In this document: piece by piece, positions 55,001 through 63,639 of the stretch | Layout: each line of letters opens with the position of its first letter | Position numbering within the stretch: position 1 is the first letter of the stretch | Origin: Sinorhizobium chiapasense | GTDB lineage: Bacteria; Pseudomonadota; Alphaproteobacteria; Rhizobiales; Rhizobiaceae | Length of the DNA stretch: 64,000 bases | NCBI RefSeq assembly: GCF_036488675.1 | Contig: NZ_CP133148.1 | Coordinates: forward strand, 558,001-622,000 | Direction of reading: 5' to 3' | The notes under the pieces: model-generated | Database searches by the model: none | The model's input: only the letters and a program-made list of their open reading frames with translations | Told to the model about the DNA's origin: nothing | Translations under genes and position numbers: made by a program

Positions 55001-55018
55001 CTGGCACGCGTTGTGCAT
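55001..55018 (+). promoter_or_regulatory. Sigma-54 (RpoN) promoter candidate
   Basis: CTGGCACG-CGTT-GTGCAT matches the consensus YTGGCACG-N4-TTGCW with one mismatch. The invariant GG (55003-55004) and GC (55015-55016) are exactly 10 nt apart. The predicted start is near 55027. About 115 bp upstream an ATTTG-TGCG-CAAAT dyad (54885-54898) could be an enhancer-binding-protein site. Neither gene on either side is an obvious nitrogen gene. Confidence 0.65.
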
Positions 55019-55026
55019 ATGTGTTG

Positions 55027-55148
55027 TCGTGTCCAGAGGGGACTACAATAAAACAGCGCCCAAGAAGGTTGCGAGGAAGCAGGGCCGCCGCCAGTCGTTT
55101 GTGATCCCGGATGTACGGACACGACGATCGGCTGGCGGCCCTGTTTTT
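55027..55148 (+). ncRNA. Candidate sigma-54-dependent small RNA or attenuated leader
   Basis: About 120 nt from the predicted start to a T5 tract. Two long-range helices are perfect: GTCGTGTCC (55026-55034) with 55117-55125, and CAGGGCCGCC (55080-55089) with 55134-55143. They are interleaved, so they form either a pseudoknot or alternative folds. The second hairpin followed by TTTTT looks like an intrinsic terminator. No credible open frame with a ribosome site occupies it. It lies between luxR and mrp, with a repeat copy after it. I do not recognise a known RNA family. Confidence 0.55.
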
Positions 55149-55187
55149 CCTAATCTGTCGCATTGGCGAACCGCTCCGCCTCGACTA

Positions 55188-55340
55188 TCTACTGCATAAT
55201 TCCTTAGATCGGGTCAGATTTGGGGATAAATTGCCTACGGCGCGCGTGTCTAGTCAGGCGCGCAAAGGACGCTGTAGCACTTTGAATTGCTGCATATTTT
55301 TATCCTTAAATCGTATACGATTTAAGGATAAGTGCAGTAG
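55188..55340 (-). repeat. RIME1-type element, copy 13, with an extra half palindrome
   Basis: A complete inverted copy at about 55233-55340 (CTACGGCGCGCGTGTC..GGCGCGCAAAGGACGCTGTAG, CAATTC linker, AAATCGTATACGATTTAAGG, GTGCAGTAG). It is preceded by a diverged first-palindrome half (CTACTGCATAATTCC, TTAGATCG..TTTGGGGATAA, 55188-55230). The composite suggests insertion of one element into or beside an older one. It separates the candidate RNA from mrp. Confidence 0.85.
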
Positions 55341-55408
55341 TGGTTCAAAGTGTTGCCGCCTGAACGACTTCTCCAGGCGCCGTAACGAAGACAGATGAAG
55401 AGGGCGGC

Positions 55409-56566
55409 ATGCCGGACGTAACCAGGGAAACGGTTCTTGAAAAGCTGCGGAGCGTGCGCGGCCCGGACATGGAGGGCAATATCGTCGATCTCGGTCTTGT
55501 CTCCGATGTCTTCATTTCCGACGGCAAGGCCTATTTTTCGATCACCGTGCCGGCCGATCGGGCGAAGGAGCTGGAGCCGATGCGCGCCGCGGCGGAGAGG
55601 GTCGTGCGCGAAATACCCGGCGTCAAGGCGGCGATGGTCGCGCTGACGGCCGATCGCAAGGCAGCACCGCAAGCGGCGCCGGTTCAAACACCGCGGCAGG
55701 TTCCGCCGGCGGGTCGTGGGCACAGTCAGCGTCCGGCCGGTGGCGCTCCGGCAAAGGCGGGTATACCCGGAGTCGGCGCCATCATCGCCGTTGCTTCCGG
55801 TAAGGGCGGCGTCGGCAAATCGACGACATCTGTGAACCTGGCACTCGCACTGCAGGCGAACGGCTTGAAGGTCGGTCTGCTAGACGCCGATATCTATGGC
55901 CCGTCCATGCCGCGCCTTCTGAAAATCAGCGGCCGGCCGCAACAGATCGAAGGGCGGCTCATTCGCCCGATGGAAAACTACGGGCTGACGGTCATGTCGA
56001 TGGGATTCCTCGTCGACGAGGAGGTTGCCATGATATGGCGCGGTCCGATGATCCAGTCGGCCCTGCTGCAGATGCTGCGCGAGGTGGCCTGGGGCGACCT
56101 CGACATTCTCGTCGTCGACATGCCGCCCGGCACCGGTGACGCGCAACTGACCATGGCCCAGCAGGTGCCGCTGGCCGGCGCCGTCATCGTCTCGACGCCG
56201 CAGGACCTCGCACTCGTCGATGCGCGCAAGGGCCTTACGATGTTCCGAAAGGTGGAAGTCCCGGTTCTCGGCATTGTCGAGAACATGAGCTATTTCGTGG
56301 CTCCCGACACGGGCCATCGTTACGACATCTTTGGGCATGGCGGCGCGCGCAAGGAGGCCGAGCGCATCGGTGTGCCGTTCCTCGGCGAGGTACCTTTGAC
56401 CATGGGCATTCGCGAAACATCCGACGCGGGAACGCCGCTGGTGGTTTCGGAACCCGAGGGCGAGGTGGCGCGCATCTACCGGAAGATCGCAGCGAATGTC
56501 TGGGAGCAGCTTTCGGCGGCTCGCCAGAGCAAGAGCAGGACGATGCCCGATATCGTCTTCGAATAG
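55409..56566 (+). CDS. mrp: Mrp/ApbC-type P-loop ATPase lacking the CxxC motif
   Basis: Iron-sulfur cluster carrier family, 385 residues. An N-terminal MIP18/DUF59 domain covers ~5-80, a Pro/Ala-rich linker ~85-120, and the MinD-like ATPase follows with the deviant Walker A SGKGGVGKSTT (131-140) and DMPPGTGDAQLT. The C-terminal position that usually carries CxxC (after NMS) reads FVAPDTGHRYDIFGHGG: residues 298-301 are Ala-Pro-Asp-Thr, so the bridging cysteines are absent. Homodimeric cluster carriage through that site is therefore unlikely. It is preceded by a repeat and the candidate small RNA. Confidence 0.92.
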   Translation: MPDVTRETVLEKLRSVRGPDMEGNIVDLGLVSDVFISDGKAYFSITVPADRAKELEPMRAAAERVVREIPGVKAAMVALTADRKAAPQAAPVQTPRQVPPAGRGHSQRPAGGAPAKAGIPGVGAIIAVASGKGGVGKSTTSVNLALALQANGLKVGLLDADIYGPSMPRLLKISGRPQQIEGRLIRPMENYGLTVMSMGFLVDEEVAMIWRGPMIQSALLQMLREVAWGDLDILVVDMPPGTGDAQLTMAQQVPLAGAVIVSTPQDLALVDARKGLTMFRKVEVPVLGIVENMSYFVAPDTGHRYDIFGHGGARKEAERIGVPFLGEVPLTMGIRETSDAGTPLVVSEPEGEVARIYRKIAANVWEQLSAARQSKSRTMPDIVFE

Positions 56567-56868
56567 ATTTGCGTAGCTCGTCCGAGCAGGCTAGGTTGCG
56601 CCGAAATGAAATCCTGCGGGGACAGGCATGCGCAAGGGAGCATTGATTTTGCGTACGCGTTGCGCCATATGCCTTGCCGCCCCTGTGCAGGGTGATCGGC
56701 TCAGCGCCTCTCGCCGGAGACTATCGCCTCCCGCGACAAACGATTGAGGATTTGTCGTGCAGGGCGGACGCTTCATCTGATGAATCTGCATTATGGAAAT
56801 CGTGTGGCGGTTGATCGCTTCAGAGACTCGTGGGTTGTTTTTGTCGGCCGCATGAAAAGGGCAGCGGC
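56567..56868. other. Intergenic region between mrp and the CorA-type gene, nothing identified
   Basis: 302 bp with only short, unconvincing open frames. I see no repeat, strong hairpin or tRNA. It should hold the promoter of the corA-kup pair. Confidence 0.4.
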
Positions 56869-57846
56869 ATGATCACGGGATACTGTACGAACGGTGACGC
56901 CGTTGCCTTGTCGGCGGCAGAGCCGCCGGCGTCCCTGCGGCCTGATGTCGTCTGGGTCGATCTCGTCGAGCCGAGCAAGGCGGAAGATCTGATGATGGAG
57001 GAATTGCTGGGGATCTCCATCCCGACGCGGGACGACCTGAAGGATATCGAGCCGTCAAGCCGCCTCTATACCGAGAACGACACCGTGTTCATGACGGTGT
57101 CGCTGGTCTATCGCAGCGACACGGAAATTCCCGGCCTGACCGATGTCGGCTTCATTCTTTCTGGCGGCCGGCTGGTGACGATCCGTTACGCGGAACCCAG
57201 GGCGTTCGGCCTGTTCAAAGCCGGCATGCATCGGATTCCCGGCGGCTGCCGCAACGGCGCCGTGCTTCTCATCCGGCTGCTCGAGACGATCGCCGATCGG
57301 ACGGCGGAAATCCTGGAACAGGCCGTGGACAAGATAGACGACCTGTCGATCGAGGTTTTCGGCGACAAGGCGGCGGCCAGACGTCGGCCGCCGCACTTGC
57401 TCGAGGCACGGCTACGCGATGTCGCCGGTCACCACAGGCTCGTCGCCAAAACGCGTGACAGCCTTGCTTCGCTTTCAAGGCTCCTGACCTTTGTCTACAC
57501 TGTACCCGTCGTGCAGGAAGACAAGGACAGCCGCGAGCTCTGCCGCTCGATATCTCGGGACATACAATCGCTCTCCGAGCACGCGGCGTTCATTTCGGGA
57601 AACATCACGTTTCTGCTGGATGCCTCGCTTGGTCTTATCAATGTCGAGCAGAATGCGATCATCAAGATCTTCTCGATCGCGTCGGTCGTCCTCTTGCCGC
57701 CCACCCTCGTGGCTTCCATTTATGGAATGAATTTCCGCGTGATGCCGGAGCTTGAATGGCAGCTCGGCTATCCGTGGGCGCTGGCGGCGATGGTGATTTC
57801 GGCCGTGATACCCTTCTTCTTCTTCCGTTGGAAAGGCTGGCTTTAA
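56869..57846 (+). CDS. CorA-family Mg2+/divalent cation transporter
   Basis: Inner-membrane pentameric channel subunit of 325 residues. A long acidic and helical cytosolic domain comes first, then two C-terminal transmembrane helices ([21 protein letters not shown] and [19 protein letters not shown]). The signature GMN lies in the loop between them ([14 protein letters not shown]). ATG at 56869 follows AAGGG; the frame is open 13 codons upstream. kup follows after 17 bp, so the two cation transport genes are probably one operon. Mg2+ is the default substrate for the family. Confidence 0.93.
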   Translation: MITGYCTNGDAVALSAAEPPASLRPDVVWVDLVEPSKAEDLMMEELLGISIPTRDDLKDIEPSSRLYTENDTVFMTVSLVYRSDTEIPGLTDVGFILSGGRLVTIRYAEPRAFGLFKAGMHRIPGGCRNGAVLLIRLLETIADRTAEILEQAVDKIDDLSIEVFGDKAAARRRPPHLLEARLRDVAGHHRLVAKTRDSLASLSRLLTFVYTVPVVQEDKDSRELCRSISRDIQSLSEHAAFISGNITFLLDASLGLINVEQNAIIKIFSIASVVLLPPTLVASIYGMNFRVMPELEWQLGYPWALAAMVISAVIPFFFFRWKGWL

Positions 57847-57863
57847 GAGCCTGTTGGACACGT

Positions 57864-59765
57864 ATGTCTCAATTGTCTGCCCCTGCCGTACACGGGTCCG
57901 AGAATATGCGCCGCCTGCTCGTCCTCGGGCTCGGATCGATCGGCGTCGTCTATGGCGATATCGGCACCAGCCCGCTCTACGCGTTCCGCGAGGCGCTGCG
58001 GCCTGTTGCACGTGACGGCGTCACCGACGTCGAGATCATCGGCTTGATCTCGTTGATGCTCTGGACGCTGACGATCATCGTCACGATCAAATATGTGCTC
58101 TTCCTGTTGCGCGCAGATAACCAAGGGGAGGGCGGCACGCTCTCCCTGCTTGCTCTTTTGATGAAGACCGCCAATGGACACGCCGCGATACTTTTCTTCA
58201 TGGGGATCGCCGGAGCGGCCCTTTTCATCGGTGATGCAATGATCACACCGGCGCTGTCGGTGCTCTCGGCCGTCGAGGGTCTGAAGCTGGTGACGCCTGC
58301 GCTGACGGATTATGTCGTTCCGATCGCCGTGGTCATCATGCTGCTGCTATTCGCCGTGCAGTCGAAAGGCACCGCTGCGGTTTCCAATTTCTTCGGGCCG
58401 ATCACCCTCGTCTGGTTTATGGTGATGGGCGCGGTCGGTCTGATGCACATCGCCGACGATCTGTCGATCTTCGCTGCGTTCAATCCGCTCTATGCGGCCA
58501 CGTTCATGCTGAACGAAGGCTTTGTCGGCATCATCGTGCTCGGCGCGGTCTTTTTGACCGTGACCGGGGCGGAGGCGCTCTATGCCGACCTCGGCCATTT
58601 CGGTCGCCGGCCGATCCAATGGGCGTGGTTCACCGTCGTCTTTCCGGCACTGACCCTGAACTACCTCGGTCAGGGTGCGTTCGTGCTCAAGAACCCGGAA
58701 GGGATGTCCGATCCCTTCTTCCTGATGTTTCCGAAATGGGCGCTGCTTCCAGCCGTGATCCTGGCGACGGCAGCGACGATCATCGCCAGCCAGGCCGTGA
58801 TCACCGGCGCTTTTTCACTGACGCGACAGGCGATCCATCTCGGCTTCCTGCCGCGCATGGCGATCTTCCATACATCCGAGACCCACACCGGCCAGATCTA
58901 TCTGCCGAACGTCAACACGCTGCTGATGTTCGGCGTCATGGCTCTGGTCTTCGTGTTCGGTTCTTCCGAGGCCCTGGCGACCGCCTATGGTATCTCCGTC
59001 ACCGGTGCCATGGTCGTGACGACGATCCTTTCCTTCGAGTTCCTGCGTGCCCGCTGGAACTGGTCGGCCTGGTGGGCAGCCGGCGCGCTGCTGCCGCTTT
59101 TCACGCTGGAGTTCTTCTTCCTCGGCGCCAACATGCTGAAAATCCATGATGGCGGCTACGTGCCGATATTGATCGCAGCGACCTTCATCATAATCATGTG
59201 GACCTGGAAGCGCGGCACGGAACTACTGCATGCCAAGACACGGCATATCGACATTCCGCTGGCGAGCTTCATCAAGTCGATCGAACGCAAGAGCGAGCAT
59301 GCGCCGGTGGCCGTGCCCGGGACTGCGATCTTCCTGACAAGCGACCCGGAGTCGACGCCGGCGGCACTGCTTCACAACATCAAGCACAATCACGTGCTGC
59401 ACATGCAGAACTTCATCCTGACGATACGCACGGCCAATACACCGAAAGTGCCCAAGGAGGAGCGGGTCAGCATGAAACCTCTGTCCGAGCGCTTCGCGCT
59501 GCTCGAGATGAAGTTCGGTTTCATGGAGACCCAGAACGTCTCCCAGGCGCTGGGTCTCTTCCGCAAGTCGGGGCTGAAATTCGACATCATGTCGACGTCG
59601 TTCTACCTCGGTCGCCGCAAGCTTGTGCCCGACGCCCAGTCCGGCATGCCGCACTGGCAGGATCGTCTGTTCATTGCGCTCGCCAGCGCGGCGATCGACC
59701 CGTCGGACTATTTCCGTCTGCCGACCAACCGCGTGGTCGAGCTCGGCTCTCACGTGATCATCTGA
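57864..59765 (+). CDS. kup: KUP-family potassium uptake protein
   Basis: Proton-coupled K+ importer of the inner membrane, 633 residues. The N-terminal family signature is [17 protein letters not shown], followed by about 12 membrane helices (for example [26 protein letters not shown] and [18 protein letters not shown]) and a ~170-residue cytosolic C-terminal domain ([26 protein letters not shown]). The start [11 protein letters not shown] at 57864 is chosen because earlier frame overlaps the CorA-type gene. It is probably co-transcribed with that gene. Confidence 0.96.
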   Translation: MSQLSAPAVHGSENMRRLLVLGLGSIGVVYGDIGTSPLYAFREALRPVARDGVTDVEIIGLISLMLWTLTIIVTIKYVLFLLRADNQGEGGTLSLLALLMKTANGHAAILFFMGIAGAALFIGDAMITPALSVLSAVEGLKLVTPALTDYVVPIAVVIMLLLFAVQSKGTAAVSNFFGPITLVWFMVMGAVGLMHIADDLSIFAAFNPLYAATFMLNEGFVGIIVLGAVFLTVTGAEALYADLGHFGRRPIQWAWFTVVFPALTLNYLGQGAFVLKNPEGMSDPFFLMFPKWALLPAVILATAATIIASQAVITGAFSLTRQAIHLGFLPRMAIFHTSETHTGQIYLPNVNTLLMFGVMALVFVFGSSEALATAYGISVTGAMVVTTILSFEFLRARWNWSAWWAAGALLPLFTLEFFFLGANMLKIHDGGYVPILIAATFIIIMWTWKRGTELLHAKTRHIDIPLASFIKSIERKSEHAPVAVPGTAIFLTSDPESTPAALLHNIKHNHVLHMQNFILTIRTANTPKVPKEERVSMKPLSERFALLEMKFGFMETQNVSQALGLFRKSGLKFDIMSTSFYLGRRKLVPDAQSGMPHWQDRLFIALASAAIDPSDYFRLPTNRVVELGSHVII

Positions 59766-59810
59766 GCGCCCTCGGGAAAGCATCTTCCTCCGACAGAAAC
59801 ATCACAGCCG

Positions 59811-59835
59811 CATTAACCAAACATCAAGGTTAATG
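59811..59835. other. Inverted repeat after kup
   Basis: CATTAACC at 59811-59818 pairs with 59828-59835 around a 9-nt AT-rich loop, 46 bp past the kup stop. No T-tract follows. It may be a weak transcript end or a protein site upstream of the hydrolase gene. Confidence 0.45.
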
Positions 59836-59980
59836 CTTCATTTTCAAGGCTCGAACGAGGCGGTTCCGGGGTGCTGTCCGACCGCTTCCAAATCTTAGCT
59901 TCCTGCACGGAATCTTGGAGCTGGCCCTTCGCCGGCTTGCGAGAACGCGTGCCCGAGTACGTGTTGCGTGGAGCCGGTCG

Positions 59981-61159
59981 GTGCGTCAGAGCCACAAGTT
60001 GCGTTGCAAGTCTCGTATGTCTTTGCCGGCCTGGGCTGCGCCCGCGTTGATCGGCATCGCCCTTTTTCTCAGCTGCCCGTCAACGGTCGCCTATTCCGAC
60101 CTGGCGACCTTCCTGTCGGGCATCAACCGCGGTGGCGAGCGCTGGCGGATGTATCTCACGCAATCGCCTGCGGGTTCGCTGCACGAGGTCGAGATGGTAT
60201 TCGCCGATCCGATCACCACCGGCGCCCTGGATGGCGGTGCCGGCGTCACCATGCCCGATGGCAGCCACGTGGCGCTGACCGCGGAAACCAAGAACAAGGG
60301 CGCGACGCCCGACGAAGACCGTGTGACCCGCAAGCTGAAGAGGGGTCGGATCGTTGCTGTCAGCCCCGTGACCCCGCCGAAGGACTTTACCGCCGGTTCG
60401 ATCCTCCAGCGTACGAGTTCGCTGATGGAGCCGGACTTCGACGGGGCCGAGAAGATGGTATTTGCCAAACCGCGCATCAAGGGCAAGGAGATCGAGATCG
60501 CCACGGCCTTCTACCGAAAGAAGCCGCCGAAGGCCGATCCCGGCGTCTCGCCAATGCTCGCCAAGCTGATTACCAACAACAAGGCCGATATTCTTGCGAC
60601 CGCCTATGTCCGGCCCGAGCCGGACTATGCGCGTGAGTCGCCCTTCGATTCGATCCTCCGGGAAGACAAGAACGGGGGGCGCTTCATTCCGGACATCGCA
60701 CCCGACGACCATGCCTGGGCGGCAACCGCGTTGCCCGCCACGGTCTTTAGCAAGGAGGAGCAGACTTGCCTTGCCGAGGGGATCTACTTCGAGGCTCGCA
60801 GCGAGTCGGTGAAGGGCCAGGCAGCGGTGGCCCAGGTCATTCTCAATCGCGTGCGCAATCCGACTTACCCGAAGGCGATTTGCGGAGTTGTCTACCAGAA
60901 CAAGGCCTGGCGCAACCGCTGCCAGTTTTCGTTCGCCTGCGACATGATCCGCGACCTGATATATTCGCGCTCGCACTGGAAGACCGCCAAGGAGGTCGCG
61001 CTGGCCGTCACCGCCGGCAAGATCTGGCTGCCGGAAGTGGGGTCGGCAACGCACTATCACGCGGCCTATGTGAAGCCGGCCTGGGCTAAAACCATGAAGC
61101 GCGTCGGTAAGATCGGCCTGCACATCTTCTACCGCACCTATGGCGGCGGCTGGAGCTGA
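59981..61159 (+). CDS. SleB-type cell wall hydrolase
   Basis: Probably a periplasmic peptidoglycan hydrolase. I choose GTG at 59981 (GGAG 7 nt upstream); a TTG at 59915 and an ATG at 60017 are alternatives. A basic N-terminus and a hydrophobic segment (AWAAPALIGIALFLSC) form a signal or anchor. A ~220-residue region without a recognised domain follows. The C-terminal Hydrolase_2/SleB domain has CLAEGIYFEARSES, GQAAVAQVILNRV and CQFSFACD, with the catalytic Glu in the first motif. Such proteins act as lytic transglycosylases in spore formers; in rhizobia the role is probably wall turnover. It is unrelated to the flanking transport genes. Confidence 0.9.
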   Translation: MRQSHKLRCKSRMSLPAWAAPALIGIALFLSCPSTVAYSDLATFLSGINRGGERWRMYLTQSPAGSLHEVEMVFADPITTGALDGGAGVTMPDGSHVALTAETKNKGATPDEDRVTRKLKRGRIVAVSPVTPPKDFTAGSILQRTSSLMEPDFDGAEKMVFAKPRIKGKEIEIATAFYRKKPPKADPGVSPMLAKLITNNKADILATAYVRPEPDYARESPFDSILREDKNGGRFIPDIAPDDHAWAATALPATVFSKEEQTCLAEGIYFEARSESVKGQAAVAQVILNRVRNPTYPKAICGVVYQNKAWRNRCQFSFACDMIRDLIYSRSHWKTAKEVALAVTAGKIWLPEVGSATHYHAAYVKPAWAKTMKRVGKIGLHIFYRTYGGGWS

Positions 61160-61192
61160 TCGACAGCCTCGATTCCGTTGGATGACTTCGCG

Positions 61193-61218
61193 CCGAACGG
61201 CCGGTCAAGACCGTTCGG
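61193..61218 (+). terminator. Possible terminator hairpin after the hydrolase gene
   Basis: CCGAACGG (61193-61200) pairs perfectly with 61211-61218 around a 10-nt loop, 34 bp past the stop. There is no T-run after it, so efficiency is doubtful. Confidence 0.4.
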
Positions 61219-61321
61219 TCGCTGCCGATTCCCCTTGCCGCTTTGCCGCAGCTTGCCAAAAATATGGCTAAGCCTCTGAAATTACGAAAAAATATTGTCC
61301 ACGCCCAAGGTGCTCCCATGC

Positions 61322-61350
61322 CTTGACTATACGGGTGCCTAAAACTATGT
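61322..61350 (+). promoter_or_regulatory. Strong housekeeping promoter of the atp F0 operon
   Basis: CTTGAC (61322-61327), 17-nt spacer, CTATGT (61345-61350): one mismatch from the Sinorhizobium sigma-70 consensus CTTGAC-N17-CTATAT. It lies about 100 bp before the atpI start in an AT-rich region and is the best promoter match I saw in the window. Confidence 0.8.
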
Positions 61351-61452
61351 TGCGCGCGACTTCAAATGGGGCCGAAGCGTGGCTTGAACACCGGCCGTTT
61401 GTATGACCGAGATCGCGTTTAAGACCGCGTGGGGGCTGCAAAGGGGAGCCAT

Positions 61453-61812
61453 GTGACGGAGAAGCCGGAAGAAAGTCTGGAAGCGCGGCTGAAGCGCCTT
61501 GGCGACGACATCGCGTCCAAGCGGACGGACAAGTCGGACGACGTCGAGGCGCGCGCCGCGGAAAGCCGGCAAGGTTACGCGGCGGCGATGAAGCTCTCGA
61601 GCGAGTTCATCGCCGGGATCGTTGTCGGGGCGTTTCTGGGCTATCTTTTGGACCATTTTGCGGGTACAGGGCCGTGGGGCATGATCATCTTGCTCCTCCT
61701 GGGGTTCTGTGCCGGCGTCTTGAATGTGCTGCGGTCGGCCGGGCTGGTGGCGACGCCGGATCAGGGACGACGTAGTCCTGGAAATGACAAGAAGGACGGG
61801 GATGGCGCCTGA
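61453..61812 (+). CDS. atpI: ATP synthase accessory protein AtpI
   Basis: Small membrane protein that helps assemble the c-ring or supply Mg2+ to F1F0. The 119 residues comprise a charged N-terminal helix (EESLEARLKRLGDDIASK), two transmembrane helices (SSEFIAGIVVGAFLGYLLDHF and WGMIILLLLGFCAGVLNVLR) and a polar tail. I use the GTG at 61453 because GGGGAG precedes it by 5 nt; a GTG at 61429 also exists. It is the first gene of atpI-B-E-F'-F. Confidence 0.92.
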   Translation: MTEKPEESLEARLKRLGDDIASKRTDKSDDVEARAAESRQGYAAAMKLSSEFIAGIVVGAFLGYLLDHFAGTGPWGMIILLLLGFCAGVLNVLRSAGLVATPDQGRRSPGNDKKDGDGA

Positions 61813-61872
61813 GGCGCCGCCCGAAAGAACACGGTTTCCGCTTGCGGGCGGGCAAAATGAAAGAGAAGCGCG

Positions 61873-62625
61873 GTGTCAAACGATCCGACCCACCAGTTCC
61901 TGGTCAACAAGATTGTCCCGATCGAAATTGGCGGAATTGACTTTTCCTTCACCAATGCGTCGCTGTTCATGGTTGCGACCGTCGGCGTGGCCGCCGGCTT
62001 TCTCTATCTGACCACGTCGCAGCGCGGGCTGATCCCGACGCGCCTGCAGTCGGTTTCGGAAGTGTCCTACGAGTTCATTGCGTCGATGCTTCGCGAAGGG
62101 GCAGGCAGCCACGGGATGAAATTCTTCCCGATGGTGTTCTCGCTGTTCATGTTCATCCTGACGGCAAACCTGCTCGGCATGTTTCCCTACTTCTTCACGG
62201 TAACGAGCCAGATCATCGTCACCTTCGCTCTGGCCGTGTTCGTCATCGGTACCGTCATTCTCTATGGTTTCTACAAGCACGGTCTGGGCTTTTTGAAGCT
62301 TTTCGTGCCGCACGGCGTGCCGGGGGTTTTGCTGCCGCTGGTCGTTGCGATCGAAATCATTTCGTTCCTTTCCCGTCCCATCAGCCTCTCGGTCCGTCTG
62401 TTCGCCAATATGCTGGCCGGCCACATCACGCTGAAGGTCTTCGCGGGCTTCGTCACCTCGTTGAGCGCCCTTGGCGCGCTCGGCATCGGCGGTGCGATCC
62501 TGCCTCTCATCATGACCGTCGCCATTACCGGTCTTGAGTTCCTCGTTTGCTTCCTTCAGGCCTATGTCTTTGCGGTGCTGACCTGCATGTACCTCAACGA
62601 CGCCGTCCATCCGGGAAGCCACTAA
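61873..62625 (+). CDS. atpB: F0F1 ATP synthase subunit a
   Basis: Proton half-channel subunit of the inner-membrane ATP synthase. The 250-residue protein has five or six hydrophobic helices. The essential arginine lies in [16 protein letters not shown], and the last helix in [25 protein letters not shown]. It lies 60 bp after atpI. A stable hairpin separates it from atpE. Confidence 0.97.
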   Translation: MSNDPTHQFLVNKIVPIEIGGIDFSFTNASLFMVATVGVAAGFLYLTTSQRGLIPTRLQSVSEVSYEFIASMLREGAGSHGMKFFPMVFSLFMFILTANLLGMFPYFFTVTSQIIVTFALAVFVIGTVILYGFYKHGLGFLKLFVPHGVPGVLLPLVVAIEIISFLSRPISLSVRLFANMLAGHITLKVFAGFVTSLSALGALGIGGAILPLIMTVAITGLEFLVCFLQAYVFAVLTCMYLNDAVHPGSH

Positions 62626-62641
62626 GGAATAACAGTCGCTG

Positions 62642-62669
62642 GCTTCCGCCCGGGTCCTCCGGCGGAAGC
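62642..62669 (+). other. Stem-loop between atpB and atpE
   Basis: GCTTCCGCC (62642-62650) pairs perfectly with 62661-62669 around a 10-nt loop, 40 bp before the atpE start. No T-tract follows. In other bacteria such hairpins and leaders near atpE help raise c-subunit output; here that is inference. Confidence 0.7.
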
Positions 62670-62709
62670 ACAAATCCTAGCCGCAACACCATTTCGAAGG
62701 AGTTCAATC

Positions 62710-62937
62710 ATGGAAGCGGAAGCAGCAAAGTTCATCGGTGCAGGTCTTGCATGCCTCGGTATGGCCGGCACGGCTCTCGGCCTCGGCAACATCTTCGGCA
62801 GCTACCTGTCCGGCGCGCTGCGCAACCCGTCGGCTGCTGACGGCCAGTTCGGCCGCCTCGTATTCGGCTTCGCCGTTACGGAAGCTCTGGGCATCTTCTC
62901 GCTGCTCGTAGCCCTGCTCCTCCTCTTCGCCGTCTAA
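62710..62937 (+). CDS. atpE: F0F1 ATP synthase subunit c
   Basis: Rotor-ring proteolipid of 75 residues with two transmembrane helices and the polar loop GALRNPSA. The proton-binding carboxylate is Glu58 in [14 protein letters not shown] strong ribosome site (GAAGGAG, 7 nt spacing) precedes the ATG, which fits the need for many copies per complex. Hairpins lie on both sides of the gene. Confidence 0.97.
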   Translation: MEAEAAKFIGAGLACLGMAGTALGLGNIFGSYLSGALRNPSAADGQFGRLVFGFAVTEALGIFSLLVALLLLFAV

Positions 62938-62953
62938 TACCGACCGAAGTTTT

Positions 62954-62982
62954 GGCCGCGGCCTCGCTCAGAGGCCGCGGCC
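62954..62982 (+). other. 12-bp GC-rich stem-loop between atpE and atpF'
   Basis: GGCCGCGGCCTC (62954-62965) pairs perfectly with 62971-62982 around GCTCA. It starts 17 bp past the atpE stop and has no T-tract after it, so it is more likely a 3' stabiliser, a processing site or a partial attenuator than a full terminator. Confidence 0.75.
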
Positions 62983-63014
62983 GCGCATATTCTTGAGTGC
63001 ACCTGGAGGTGAGC

Positions 63015-63626
63015 ATGTTTGTGACCGCGGCTTATGCCCAGTCAACCACCACTGAAGGCGAAGCACACGATCCCGCTGCGGCCGGCGAGGTGCACACCGA
63101 AACGGGTGTGGCCCCCGAAGGCGAACACGGCACGGGCGTGTTCCCGCCTTTCGATTCGACCCATTTCGCATCGCAGTTGCTCTGGCTCGCGATCACGTTC
63201 GGCCTCTTCTATCTGCTGATGTCGAAGGTCATCATTCCGCGCATTGGCGGCATTCTCGAAACCCGCCACGACCGGATCGCTCAGGATCTGGATGAAGCGT
63301 CGCGCCTTAAAGGCGAAGCTGACGCTGCCATCGCGTCCTACGAGCAGGAACTGGCAAGCGCCAGGGCCAAGGGGCATTCGATCGCCGACACGGCGCGCGA
63401 AGCTGCCAAGGCCAGGGCAACTGCCGACCGGACCGCGGTCGAGGGCGATCTTGCGAAGAAGATCACCGCCGCCGAAACGCGCATCGCCGATATCAAGTCC
63501 AAGGCGCTTGCCGATGTCGGCGCCATTGCCGAGGAAACGGCCACCGCCGTCGTCAAGCAACTGATCGGTGGAACCGTCACCAAGGCCGAGATCGCTGCCG
63601 CCGTCAAGGCATCGGCAGGCAACTGA
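63015..63626 (+). CDS. atpG: F0F1 ATP synthase subunit b'
   Basis: One of two different b-type stator subunits typical of alphaproteobacteria. From the ATG at 63015 (GGAGG 6 nt upstream) it has 203 residues: an N-terminal Gly/Glu/Thr-rich stretch, a transmembrane helix ([23 protein letters not shown]), then a long Ala/Lys/Glu-rich helix that forms the stator stalk. An in-frame start at 62997 is less likely. The standard b subunit follows. The symbol atpG here means b', not the gamma subunit. Confidence 0.94.
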   Translation: MFVTAAYAQSTTTEGEAHDPAAAGEVHTETGVAPEGEHGTGVFPPFDSTHFASQLLWLAITFGLFYLLMSKVIIPRIGGILETRHDRIAQDLDEASRLKGEADAAIASYEQELASARAKGHSIADTAREAAKARATADRTAVEGDLAKKITAAETRIADIKSKALADVGAIAEETATAVVKQLIGGTVTKAEIAAAVKASAGN

Positions 63627-63639
63627 GGAGCAATGAACG

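Noticed and set aside
55027..55148. Identity with MmgR, the nitrogen-regulated S. meliloti small RNA
   Set aside because: MmgR is about 77 nt as I recall, and the conserved pyrimidine-rich stretch I associate with its family is not seen here. I could not verify this without a search.
55111..55398. 95-codon frame inside the candidate RNA and repeat
   Set aside because: Reads through the terminator hairpin and repeat copy 13, has no ribosome site and no protein-like composition.
59811..59835. CtrA binding site
   Set aside because: The two TTAA blocks are 13 nt apart rather than the required 7.
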